Made by a program: the position numbers and the translations under genes. A stretch of 64,000 nucleotides of DNA, taken from assembly GCA_963277665.1 (NCBI GenBank), contig CAUJRU010000138.1, positions 1,054,001-1,118,000 of the forward strand, in the 5' to 3' direction. The notes under the pieces were generated by a model. That model saw nothing but the letters and a program-made list of their open reading frames with translations. It made no database searches and was not told the DNA's origin. Origin of the DNA: Viscum album. Its lineage: Eukaryota; Streptophyta; Magnoliopsida; Santalales; Viscaceae. This document shows positions 1 to 10,612 of the stretch, one piece after another. Position 1 is the first letter of the stretch. Every line of letters starts with the position of its first letter.

Positions 1-1298
1 TATGCTACAACTCAAATTCGTTCTATAATTTAAAATGTCTGATGTACATCGGACTCAATTTACCCTTCATACCAAAATTTATAACTCCATTTCATGGAGA
101 TACATTTAAGAAAACATGGTCTCCTACATAAAATTCCAAAATCATATTTCGGTTATCGGTATGGCTCTTTTTCGTACTTTGGGCTACATTAATGTGGATT
201 TGGATAACCTTCACATTTTCAATTGTTTCTTCATCATGTTCCGGACTAATGAGTTTTCTTTCACCAACATCATCCCAACAAGTTGGTGTACAACATCTCT
301 TTCCATATAACGCTTCATATGGTGCCATATGATTACATGAATGAATTCTTTTGTTATATGAAAATTCTACCAGAGGTAATTATTGATCTCACATACCTTG
401 ACAGTCAAGTGAGAAAGATATCAACATTTATTCTAATGTTTGAATAGTCTATTCTGATTGTTATCATTTTTAGGGTTGTATGCAGTGCTCAAATAATGTT
501 TTGTATCTAGGTCTTTCTGAAGAAGTTTCCAGATTCATTATGTAAAACGAGGATCACAATAAAAAACAATCGATAAGGGTACTCCCTTAAGTCTTAAAAA
601 TTAAATAATATATAGTCCTTCTAGAATTTCAAGTGGTAAATCTTCTTTTATAGCATGAAAATGTGTTAACATGGTAATACAATCAACAATGACACATATT
701 GCATCAATTTTAACAGTTTTCTTTGTTAGCCTAATAACAGATTCCATCGTAATATTATCCCATTTACACTAATGTATGGGAGAAGGTTGCATGACTCCTC
801 AAGGCTGTTGCCTTACAGCTATCACATGGTGAAAAACCATACATCTTGACAAAAAATCAGCAATCTCCCTCTTCATATTTTCCTACAAAAAATGTTACTT
901 AAAATCTCTATACATCTGGGTTCTACCAGGATGTAGAGAGAAGTTATAGCAACATGAATCATTTAACAATTCCCTTTTTATACCTGGTATATCAGGAACA
1001 AAAAGTCTCATAAAAAATTTGAAAATCACATATTCATATATGAAGTCACTGAATATGCCATAATTCAAAGATTTAATCTTCTTTTGAAACTCCTCATCAT
1101 CAGCCTGGGATCTTTTTATCCTTTCACTTAGAGATGGATTAGAAGCCATTTGAAAATGTTTTAATGTTTCACATTCCATGATTATTCCAATATCTATTTT
1201 CACCAGATGCATGAAAATAGGATCCCTTTGATCTCTCATCTTGTTCAATACTATATTGTCATTTCTGCTAAATGCATCTGCAACTATTATTCCTTCCC
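1..1298 (-). pseudogene. Integrase part of gypsy pol (3' portion, broken)
   Basis: The minus strand from about 1298 reads VADAFSR. A 117-residue open stretch at 895-1248 follows and ends in LHPGRTQMYRDFK, which matches the histidine part of the integrase zinc-binding (H2C2) region. The catalytic core at about 340-890 is too decayed to read in one frame. At 92-328 the minus strand reads MAPYEALYGKRC then CWDDVGE and VGDHVFL, typical of the post-core region of plant Ty3/gypsy integrases. In life integrase would insert the cDNA copy into the chromosome. Stops and frameshifts make this non-functional. Its continuity with RNase H lies on the other side of the nested insertion at 1304-9030. Confidence 0.85.
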
Positions 1299-1303
1299 CT
1301 AGT
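1299..1303. repeat. Left target-site duplication (CTAGT) of the nested element
   Basis: CTAGT directly precedes the LTR start TGTAATGACC. The right counterpart at 9031-9035 is CTGGT, one mismatch. Five bases is the usual length for Ty3/gypsy, and removing the insert rejoins the minus-strand pol. Confidence 0.7.
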
Positions 1304-1543
1304 TGTAATGACCCGAAATTTTGAATAAATCTTGTTTCCTAATTTTGTGTGTTGTTTTATTTTATTTTATTTTTATACTGAACAAAAATGTTTCATTTGA
1401 TAACATGAGTATAATTAAAATGAGACTGTTGGGTTTTGACTGTTATATGACAATTGGTCAATATGACCGCTGTAAACTAAACGTTTCGATTATTTTCTCT
1501 AAATACATGTAATCTTTGTTAATTAATATAGAAAGAAGATTCG

Positions 1544-1813
1544 ATGGCCTCACTTGGTAGTTTGGGACTGATCGAAGCCCATCTAACAGAACTTGGGAAG
1601 GAGGTAGCACCATTGAGCTTTGCTCTGGACCAAACCCAAGCTGAACATCATCGTTTGAAGCTAGAACGGGATCGCCTTCACGAGAAGTTCAAACTGATAG
1701 AAATTACTACTCGTGCGATGTTGGCCGAGCCTCCCTCGGATTCTCTCACCTTAGCACACCTTAAGCTTACGTCCTATGCGGGTGTGATAAGGGGCTATGT
1801 AAGGAGACAATAA
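1544..1813 (+). CDS. Small U3-encoded protein, 89 residues, coiled-coil-like, unknown function
   Basis: The frame opens at 1532 after an in-frame TAG at 1529-1531, and ATG at 1544 is the first start, with G at +4. The product begins MASLGSLGLIEAHLTELG. Its middle (residues about 15-55) is rich in Leu, Glu, Lys and Arg with heptad-like spacing, including RLKLERDRLHEKFKLIE. It ends AGVIRGYVRRQ. I see no signal peptide, membrane segment or known domain. The frame lies about 940 bases upstream of the TATA box, so it would be carried on the 3' end of a full-length transcript. A one-stop copy is at 6239-6508 and a divergent relative at 36922-37185. The relative keeps LIEITTR and GVIRGYV and differs there mostly at silent third bases, which argues for a once-functional protein. 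I cannot tell whether it is expressed, and I recognise no named family. Confidence 0.6.
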   Translation: MASLGSLGLIEAHLTELGKEVAPLSFALDQTQAEHHRLKLERDRLHEKFKLIEITTRAMLAEPPSDSLTLAHLKLTSYAGVIRGYVRRQ

Positions 1814-2242
1814 CTGCCTTGTGTAATCCTTTGTTTTAAATAAAAATTTTGATTTCTTCTTATGATGAAGTTTATGAATTTTCAACTATCCGGATAAATA
1901 TAGTATGCATAATTTTGATGAATTTTAGAAAAAGGATATTTTTAAAATTTTTAGGAAAACCTTAAATAATTAAAAATGTGTAATGATTTTCAAAAAATTA
2001 TCTTCTACAATTATGTTTAGTACAAAATTTAGAGTCCAATCAGATCAACTTAATTTTTGATGAATAATAAATTATGAATAGTGATTTTATGCTTAGAATT
2101 AGTAATGTAACCAAATGGATTATTAATCTCACTTAATGAAATTATTAAAATAAGCTAGGCACTTAGATTAAGTAATGTGATTCAATAAAATGGTAAAATA
2201 ACATTTTCATAAATTATTATTCAAGTATTAGTTTTTTCGAGT

Positions 2243-2530
2243 GAATAGTATTTTTTATTTAATAATTTAATTAAAAATATTTAGAAAATTGTTTTTATAA
2301 AATGGACATCATTTTTGAACTCATATCATCGATATTATGTTAAGGTAATTTTTGGGGATTTTTCTGAAAAAAATGAATTTTCAGTGAATAGTGTTTTTTA
2401 ATTAAATAATTAATTAAAAATATTTAAAAAATTATTTATATAAAATGGATTTCATTTTTTGAAATCTGAGTATTGATATTTGGTTAAGGTGAAATTTTGG
2501 GATTATTCTGAGAAAGTTGAATTTTCGATT
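2243..2530 (+). repeat. ~143-base tandem repeat in U3 of LTR A
   Basis: Two adjacent units of about 143 bases, each ending near GAATAGTG (or AATAGTG) and containing TTAATTAAAAATATTTA, AAAATGGA, TTAAGGT and TTCTGA blocks. GAATAGT recurs at 2243 and 2386, with a variant near 2530. LTRs at 21794 and 36694 carry a single unit. Confidence 0.75.
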
Positions 2531-2751
2531 AATAGTGAAAATGCAGTTTTTAAGTTACGGGTGTTTAATGACATCATGAAATGATATATTAAGTATGTAA
2601 TCAATATGGTCGACTTATGAATAGTAAGATAAGGTATGAGTTGTCCCAAGTGGCCAATACCATGGGAAAATACCATGGGAAAGCCCATGGTTTTTCCAAA
2701 ACCACTGATGAGGTGTCCCTTGGCCATTAATGCCTTGTCCCCTCACTTTCC

Positions 2752-2760
2752 CTATAAATA
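2752..2760 (+). promoter_or_regulatory. TATA box of LTR A
   Basis: CTATAAATA followed by CC in a C-rich context, in the middle of the LTR and at the same relative place in the partner LTR (7447-7455). A match to the plant core-promoter consensus, likely marking the U3/R boundary a few tens of bases downstream. Confidence 0.7.
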
Positions 2761-2895
2761 CCAAGCCATCCTCCCATCCATTGGACTCTACACTCTGCCC
2801 CAACGATGTTCTGGTCTCATTACCTCCCAAAGAGTCCTCCCAAGGTTCCCCCAAGCCCTCAAGGTCCCAACCTTTGAGTTTTAAGAGTTACGTTT

Positions 2896-2909
2896 TAAGG
2901 TAAGGGATC
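2896..2909 (+). promoter_or_regulatory. Conserved splice-donor-like site AAGGTAAGGG
   Basis: TAAGGTAAGGGAT matches the plant 5' splice consensus (AG/GTAAG). It sits about 140 bases after the TATA box and recurs at the matching place in every LTR of this superfamily in the window. Use as a donor is inferred; no acceptor is proven. Confidence 0.45.
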
Positions 2910-2959
2910 TGACCTCTCTATTTCTTTTCAAGAAATCTCTTTTATGTAATTTATTTTTT

Positions 2960-3370
2960 TTCTCCATGTTCTTATGTTAAAGGATGTAATTTTATACTCA
3001 TATTACTGAACTTTTCATGTTCATATAATGATATATCCCCTCTTAATCTCGTTATTTCGTTTTATGAAGTTTTAAGTGGCCCAGTTAGGCTGCCAAAATT
3101 TTTGTAACGAATTCTTTCACCTTTCTCGTTTTCAAGATCTAATTTAATGTCAAGTCTCTCAAGTTAATTTTTATTATTTTGGGGTATGATATCTATATCT
3201 ATCATACTTATCATTTATTTTCATATTATGAGAGACCCTATTTGATCTCGTCAATCCATTTTAGGGAAGTTTTATGTGATGTCATTAGGCTGCCGAATTT
3301 TCAAAAGAGAAATCTTATTTTTGTCTTTCTTTCAAGTTCTTCGTTTAATATGGTATATCATTAAAATTTA
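2960..3370 (+). repeat. ~205-base direct duplication in the transcribed part of LTR A
   Basis: GAAGTTTTAAGTGGC...TTAGGCTGCC around 3066-3095 recurs, diverged, at about 3270-3300. Flanking blocks also recur (CGTTATTTCGTTTTATG against CGTCAATCCATTTTAGG). The partner LTR has the same pair near 7760 and 7970. Confidence 0.6.
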
Positions 3371-4335
3371 ATTACCATGTTCTTAAATACTATATATTCT
3401 GTTCCCCTACTATTTTATGTATCATTTTTGAGTGGGTGACCCATGTCCCCTTTCTTTTCAATGTTTTCTAAAACCATATATCGTAGACGTTATTATGCAT
3501 TGTTTTCGTCTCAAAATGCCTCCCTCTTTATCTCAAAATTATTTTATGTTATTAAGTGATTACTCAAAGATCTTATTTCTACAGGGGTATTCACATATAT
3601 ATCAAAATGTTATATTTTAAATTCTGGGATTTACATACATGAAACCCGCTTTCCCTTTTCTGTGGGTTAAAAGTGATATGAAGATAATGTCTTTAAAGCA
3701 GTTTTTAAAACATTATGATTATGAAATAAAACCCATTTCTTTTATGCTATATAGGTTGTTTATGAAATGATTGGTGATGATATATGTGACTCTCATGATA
3801 ATAAAGACATGTTAAGGGTGCTCCCAGATAGCAATCCAATGCATTGGCTAAAGACTTAATCACTAGAGATGACCTTTTATTCTGATACCTTGGTGAATAA
3901 CCTTGGTAATTTTTAATGACACAATGGGGATGGACCTTGGTGAAATGAAATGATTGTCAATATTTAAGGTTGTAGCCACATCTTCAAGTTATAAAAAATT
4001 TTATTTTTATTATGATATTCCACATGATTCTTTCTCATGCCTTAAAGTTCTTTTTCAAGACATAGTTGATGTATCTCAAGTTCACATGTGAAATGTTTCT
4101 CTGGTTTCCCTTACTCGGCCTTATGCTCACCCTTTCTTTTGATGTATGTCCCCAGGTTATGAGATGTAGTAATGAACCTAGTATTAACATGAGGAGAAGC
4201 CTTTACAGTGTTTAAGAAGAATGTTTTATGTTTTCATGTTTTATGTTCCTGGTTTCCAAGACACAAAACCTTAAAGATCCTCGGTTTTGTAAAATTTAAT
4301 GAAAGTTTATGTGATAAAAAGGAGGGATGCTATAG

Positions 4336-4352
4336 TTGGTATCAAAGGATGG
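4336..4352 (+). other. Primer binding site (tRNA-iMet type)
   Basis: TTGGTATCAAAGGATGG begins one base after the LTR end. It resembles the plant initiator-Met tRNA complement TGGTATCAGAGC, with one mismatch in the first nine bases. Confidence 0.85.
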
Positions 4353-5985
4353 TTTAGTTAATTGTGAAAATTAGGATATGAAAACTCTAGGAAGAACCCT
4401 ATAGAAAAGTTTAATTATAGGAAATCTTCCTGGTATTTTGGTGAGTATTGAGTAAGGGGTTTCCAAGCAAATACATCCCTGTCTAGATACGAGCAGGTAG
4501 AGGTGGCTCTGGCACAGATGTACATAGGGGTAAAACCCGAAAACACCGTTTTGAGCTAGACTCGAATGAGAACTGGTACACAACAACGGGCCTTGCTGCA
4601 CTCTTGGTTATGACACTCCTGGGGGATATGCTTTGGTAAATTTATAAGCTTAGTATGAACCATTGATAAAGTAACACATATGAAATAAAATAAAGATTCA
4701 CATACGAATATATGATCATGGATAACCTAGATGGGAACCTAGGGGATCACAAGTTAGGGAATACTTTTCTTCTCCAAGTTATCCTTATATGCTTTCAGTT
4801 CCTTTTCATGATTATTGGCTAAGTACTTAAGCCCGTAATTATTTTATCTCTTCTTAGTTAATGGTGGGAAATGGAATAACATGTCCCAACAACCAATGTG
4901 ATAGGAAATGCGACGATTGCCGTATTAATATGATAAAGATCATTAGGGGATTAAAAGATGGATATTATTTTGGGAGACGTTCACTATCTTGGGGACCCTA
5001 TATGATCGAGGTAAATAGATTACTACGGTATTTTCATTGAGGAGTAATGTTGACTAATATTTTGATGAATCGATGACTTTATGGTGGACTTATAGTAATT
5101 TAGGTTACTTATGGGAATGATTAACCTATCTTGAGTAAAATATGTTTAGGTTATCTACTTTTGTTATAAGATGTTAGGAGTGGTTGATGTTGTTTGGAGA
5201 TGAACAGTGAAGTTTATTTTGGGAGACTATGTTATCAAATCATTAATGTATTTGGGTTTCAATCTTAGTTTGGTTTATTATGAGGAATTTTAAGGACCAA
5301 TATTTATGGAATGGACTAAGATGAACTTTGGGTAGTACCATGGAAGATTGAATATTTAAAAGTAGTTTCCATTCCTATGGGATTATATCATTCTGAAGAG
5401 TTGTTTTACCTTAACCATTTTGTTTTTTATAATGTTTTAAGATAGAAGAAATAGATAGTTAATCTTTTGTGGATTATGTGATTATCTAGAAGATGATTCT
5501 TGTGCTTTTTATGAGACCAAGTGTTTTTGAATTCACATCATTTGGAGAAAAGATTAGTGTTGGTAGGGACTTATTAAAGGATGAAACTCTACTTGAAGGT
5601 AGGTATATTTTCTTATGTTTTTGTTCTATGTAGTAAATTAATTCCTCAAAATTATGAAAAGGAACGTAAAACAAAAAAGATATTGGTTTACGTTTCCTAC
5701 TAGGTAATCAAAGACAGTTTACACATATCATAGGTTTGGGATTTTCTTATGGTTAAATTTCTCCTAATCATGTTTTCTATCACCCTCCCTTAGAACGTGA
5801 CCCTTCGTTTTTTCCTCCATGTCCATGTTTTCCTACATGGGATCCTCGTATGGGTTAACTCGGGTGACCTTTGTACTTCCCTTTATTTCTTTTAAAGTAA
5901 TAGTTTTACTGACTCATTTTCCGATGTGGGGCTTTCAATAAAATTTCAAAACCAAATTTTAAAAATTGTGAGGACACAATTCCTT
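4353..5985 (+). other. Internal region without gag-pol; conserved leader then non-coding DNA
   Basis: 4353-4620 is collinear with the leaders at 24022 and 31665 and, on the minus strand, about 12100-12383. It includes a conserved block around GGCTCTGGCACAGATGTA. After 4620 the similarity to the copy at 24 kb fades and I see no frame resembling gag, protease, reverse transcriptase or integrase. The last 50 bases (GAGGACACAATTCC) resemble the usual run-up to a gypsy polypurine tract. The longest open frames are short and on the minus strand, with no recognisable content. Confidence 0.75.
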
Positions 5986-5998
5986 AAGGGGGGAAGAT
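5986..5998 (+). other. Polypurine tract
   Basis: AAGGGGGGAAGAT lies directly before the 3' LTR start TGTAACGACC. It would prime plus-strand cDNA synthesis. Confidence 0.85.
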
Positions 5999-6238
5999 TG
6001 TAACGACCTGAAATTTTGAATAAATCTTGTTTCCTAATTTTGTGTGTTGATTTATTTTATTTTATTTTTATACTGAACAAAAATGTTTCATTTGATAACA
6101 TGAGTATAATTAAAATGAGACTGTTGGGTTTTGACTGTTATATGACCATTGGTCAATATGACTGCTGTAAACTAAAAGTTTCAATTATTTTCTCTAAATA
6201 CAAGTAATCTTGGTTAATTAATATAGAAAAAAGATTCG

Positions 6239-6508
6239 ATGGCCTCACCCAGTAGTCTTGGACCGATCGAAGCCCAACTAACAGAACTTGGGAAGGAGGT
6301 AGCACCACTGGGCTTTGCTCTGGACCAAACCCAAGCTGAATTTCATCATGTGAATCTATAATGGGACCGCCTTTGTGAGAAGTTCAAACTGATAGAAATT
6401 ACTACTCATGCGATGTTGGCCGAGCCTCCCTCGGATTCTCTCACCTTAGCACACCTTACACATAGGTCATATGCTGGTGTGATAAGGGGCTATGTAAGGA
6501 GACCGTAA
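6239..6508 (+). pseudogene. U3 small ORF of LTR B, one in-frame stop
   Basis: Same length (270 bases) and frame as the intact copy at 1544. It reads MASPSSLGPIEAQLTELG at the start and ends GVIRGYVRRP. A single TAA (in NL*WDRL) falls near codon 40. No indels are present, so the frame has been lost only by point change. Confidence 0.65.
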
Positions 6509-7446
6509 CTACCTTGTGTAATCCTTTGTTTTAAATAAAAATGTTAATTTCTTCTTATAATGAAGTTTATGAATTTTCAAATGTCCGGATAAATATAGAA
6601 TGAATAATTTTGATGAATTTTAGAAAAATGATATTTTAAAATTTTTTAAGTTAACCTTAAATAATTAAAAATGTGTAATGATTTTCAAAAAATGATCTTC
6701 TACAATTATGTTCAGTAAATAATTTAGAGTCTAATAAGATCAACTTAATTTTTGATGAATAGTAAATTATGAATAGTGATTTTATGATTAGGATTAGTAA
6801 TGTGACCAAATGGATTAGTAATCTCACTTAAAGGAAGTATTAAAATAAGCTATGCACTTTGATTATGTAATGTGACTCAATAAAATGGTTAAATAACGGT
6901 TTCATAAATTATTATTCAAGTATTAGATTTTTCGGGTGAATAGTGTTTTTTAAATAAAAATTTAATTAAAAATAATTAGAAAATTATTTTTATAAAATGG
7001 ACTTCATTTTTGAACTCAAAGCATCGATATTATGTTAAGGTAATTTTTGGGGATTTTTCTGAAAAAATTGAATTTTCGGTGAATAGTGTTTTTTAATTAA
7101 AAATTTAATTAAAAATATTTAGAAAATTATTTTTATAAAATCGATTTCATTTTTTGAAATCAGAGCATTGATATTTGGTTAAGGTGAAATTTTGGGATTA
7201 TTCTGAGAAATTTGAATTTTCGATGAATAGTGGAAATACAATTTTTAAGTTACGAGTGTTTAATGACATCATTAAATGATGTATTAAGTATGAAATCAAT
7301 ATGGTCGACTTATGAATAGTAATATAAGGTATCAGGTGTCCCAATTGGCTAATACCATGGAAAAATACCTTGGGGAAGCCCATGGTTTTGCCAAAACCAC
7401 TAATGAGGTGTCCATTGGCCATTAATGCCTTGTCCCCTCAGTTTCT

Positions 7447-7455
7447 CTATAAATA
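7447..7455 (+). promoter_or_regulatory. TATA box of LTR B
   Basis: CTATAAATA, same position and context as in LTR A. Confidence 0.65.
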
Positions 7456-9030
7456 CCAAGCCATCCTCCCATCCATTGGACTCCCCACTCTCCCCCAACG
7501 AAGTTCTGGTCTCATTACCTACCAAGGAGTCCTCCCAAGGTTCCCCCAATCCCTCACGGTCCCATCCTTTGAGTTTTAAGAGTTGCATTTTAAGGTAAGG
7601 GTTCCGACCTCTCTCTTTATTTTGAAGAAATCTCTTTTTTGTAATTTCTTTTCTTTTGCTCCATGTTATTATGATAAAGGATGTTATTTTATACTCCTAT
7701 TACTTCCCTTATCATGTTCATATAATGAGAGATCCCCTCTTACTCTAATTATTTCGTTTTATGAAGTTTTAAGTGGCGCCGTTAGGCTGCCGAAATTTTT
7801 GTGTCGAATTCTTTCACCATTCTCGTTTTCAAGATCTACTTTAATGTCAAGTATCGCAAGTTCATATTTATTATTTTGTGGTATGATATCTATATCTATC
7901 ATTTTTATCATTTATGATCATATTATTAGAGACCCTATTTGATCTTGTCAATCCATTTTTGGGATGTTTTAAGTGACGTCGTTAGGCTGCCGAATTCTCA
8001 TAAGAGAAATCTTATTTTTGTCTTCCTTTCAAGTTCTTCGTTTCATATGGTATATCATTCAAATTTCATTACCATGTTCTTGAATACTATATATTATGTT
8101 CCCCTACTATTTTATGTATCATTTTTGAGTGGGTGACCCATGTCCCCTCTCTTTTCAATGTTTTCTAAAACAATGTATCCTAGGCGTTATGCTGCATAGT
8201 TTTCGTCTCAAAATGCCTCGCTCTTTATCTCAAAATTACTTTATGTTATTAAGTGAATACTCAAGGATCTTATTTCTACTGGGGTATTCACATATATATC
8301 AAAATTTTCTATTTTAAATTCTGGGATTTACATACATGAAACTCGCTTTCCCTTTTCTATGGGTTTAAAGTGACATGAAGATCATGTCTTTAAAGCATTT
8401 TTTAAAACGTTATGATTATGAAATGAAACCCATTTCATTTATTCTATAGGGGTTGTTTATGAAATTATTTATGATTATATATGTGGCTCACATGATAATA
8501 AAGACATGTCAAGGGTGCGCCCAGATAGCGCTCCAATGCATTGGGTAAAGACTTAATCTCTAGAGATGACCTTTTAGACTGATACCTTGGTGAATTACCA
8601 TGGTAATTTTTAATGACAACTTGGAGATGGACCTTGATGAAACGAAATTATTGTCAATATTAAATGTTTTACCACATATTCAAGTTATAAAAAATGTTAT
8701 TTTTATTATGATATTCCACATGATTCTTTCTCATTCCTTAAAGTTCTTTTTGATGATATAGTTGATGTATCTCAAGTTCACATGTTAAATGTTTCTCTGG
8801 TTTCCCTTACTGGGCCTTCTGCTCACCCTTTCTTTTGATGTATGTCCCCAGGATATGAGATGTAGTAATGAACCTAGGATTAACATGAGGAGAAGCCTTT
8901 CAAGTTTTTAAGAAGAATGTTTAATGTTTTCATGTTTTAAGTTCCTGTTTTCCATGACACTAAACCTTATAGATCCTCAGTTTTGTAAAATTCAATGAAA
9001 GTTTATGTGATAAAAAGGCAGGATGCTATA

Positions 9031-9035
9031 CTGGT
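9031..9035. repeat. Right target-site duplication (CTGGT)
   Basis: One mismatch to CTAGT at 1299-1303. Host pol sequence resumes beyond it. Confidence 0.65.
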
Positions 9036-10450
9036 GGTATTATATTGTGAATTCGTAATCCTTGAGTTGTTCCAGCCATCACCTTTTCCTCATGTTGAGT
9101 TATTTTTGTGAGAAAATATACTTCAAACTCTTGTGATCAGTATAAATATCACATTTTTTAGCATAAGTATAGTGTCTCCATATTTCCAGAGCAAAGATTA
9201 TAGCAGCTAACTCAACATCATTAGTATGATAGTTTTCCGCATTAATTTTTAGTTGTCATGATGCATAGGCAATAACTCTATCATTCTGCATAAGGACACA
9301 ACCATGTCCTTTCTTTAAAGAATCACTATAAATAACTAAACCTTCGTTCCCTGATGGTAGAGCCAAGATAGGTGCATTTACTAATCTTATCGTCAATTAT
9401 TCAACACAATCATTACACTATTTTTTCCAAAAAACATTTAACATCTATACGTGTCAACTTGGTTAATGGGTTATACAATCGGGTAAAATTCAAGAAAAAA
9501 CACCGATATTAACCTACTAAACCAATAAAATGGAGTACCTCAGTTATGCTCATCTCTGTGGTCCACTCATGGATTTCCTTGATCATTGAATGATATACAG
9601 TTATCCTATCCATAGTGACAATATTTCCAAGAAATGAAATTTCATGAAGCCAGAATTCACACTTTCAAAACATCCCATATTTTTCATTTAATATGAGGGT
9701 ATTTAGAATGGTGAGAAAGGGATTTTCATGATATAAATAGATTTTGGAATATATGAGGATGTCATCAATAAAAACCAATACCAAGTAATCAAGATATACC
9801 TTGAAAACTGTATTCATTAGATCCATGAAAACAGAGGGTGCATTAGTCAGCACAAAAGGCATTACTGTAAACTCGCAATGCCCGTACATTGTTCGAAATA
9901 TTATTTTCATAATGGCTTCCTTATTCACACACAACTGATGATATCCACATCGAAGTTCAATCATTGAATAATATTGAGCTTCATGAAGTTCATTTAATAA
10001 ATCATCAATGTGAGGTAGGTGATACTTATTCTTTATTATTATAACATTGATCTCCATATAGTAAATGAACAACTACATAGATCTGTCTTTATTATTAACA
10101 AAACGGACAAGGGATCCCTATGGAGAAACACTAGGGTGATGAAAAAAATTATTACTCAATTCCTCTAGTTGTTTCTTTAGTTCCACTAATTCCACAGTGG
10201 CCATTCTATAATGTGTCTCCGATAAGGGCCATGAGCTAGGAAATAAATCAATTGAAAACTCAATTTCTCATTCTAGAGGATATCCAGGAAAATCCTCGGT
10301 AAAAACATCAACATATTCTTGAACAAAAGGTATGATCTCTACTAGAACAATCATTTCCTCTCCCATAATTATATCACTCTCATATTCCCTAATAATTAAA
10401 TTTAGTAGAGCTACTGGAGGTGGATCTTCATAAGAATTAGGTGGTGACAT
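9036..10450 (-). pseudogene. Gypsy reverse transcriptase and RNase H (broken)
   Basis: Read on the minus strand. 10268-10450 ends with FVQEYVDVFTEDFPGYPLE, the lead-in to gypsy reverse transcriptase. 9665-10072 carries NKYHLPHIDDLLNEL, GYHQL, then RTMYGHCEFTVMPF and [10 protein letters not shown], so the catalytic Asp pair is intact. About 9040-9500 holds an RNase H remnant whose frame is lost. The end of RNase H continues on the far side of the insertion at 1304-9030. Between 10072 and 10268 the usual PSxSPWGAPV region is broken by stops. The enzyme would copy the element RNA into cDNA; this copy cannot. Confidence 0.9.
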
Positions 10451-10612
10451 TTATACTCTAAAGATAATGTACTCATTATTATCATCGAATATTTTATCCT
10501 CCTTATTATTACAATGAATTTTCATATCATGATCCAAAATCCAAAACATACCGAGTATTATATCAAATTTAATCATGCGAAAGAGAATGAGATCTGTAGA
10601 TAATGATCATTT

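Larger units (their letters stand above)
1304..4334 (+). repeat. 5' LTR (LTR A) of the non-autonomous element
   Basis: Starts TGTAATGACC and ends GGGATGCTATA, so the termini are TG...TA rather than TG...CA. From left to right it holds an 89-codon reading frame in U3 (1544-1813), tandem U3 repeats (about 2243-2530), a TATA box (2752), a splice-donor-like site (2896) and a roughly 200-base duplication. A primer binding site follows immediately. The partner LTR is at 5999-9030. Confidence 0.9.
1304..9030 (+). mobile_element. Non-autonomous LTR retrotransposon (LARD-like), inserted in minus-strand pol
   Basis: Two direct LTRs of 3031 and 3032 bases flank a 1664-base internal region. The insert has a tRNA-iMet-type primer binding site, a polypurine tract and near-identical 5-base target duplications. 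No gag or pol motif is visible in the internal region, so any mobility must have relied on proteins from elsewhere. Its leader matches those at 24008 and 31649, so a gypsy family like those copies is a likely helper. The first 240 bases of the two LTRs differ at about 10 positions by my count, so it is younger than the element it interrupts. It resembles the plant LARD class (large LTRs, little coding). Confidence 0.88.
5999..9030 (+). repeat. 3' LTR (LTR B) of the non-autonomous element
   Basis: Starts TGTAACGACC and ends GGATGCTATA. It is collinear with the LTR at 1304 over its whole length, including the U3 frame (here with one stop), the U3 tandem repeats (about 6938-7225), a TATA box at 7447-7455 and the donor-like site at 7591-7600. 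It is followed by CTGGT, the right target duplication. Confidence 0.9.

Noticed and set aside
1321..1512. 63-codon frame MNKSCFLILC... at the start of LTR A, also in LTR B
   Set aside because: Present in both only because LTRs are duplicates; the same stretch in LTR E is not open, and the product is a low-complexity Phe/Ile run.
4371..4601. 76-codon minus-strand frame over the leader
   Set aside because: It lies antisense to the conserved leader block and shows no family motif.
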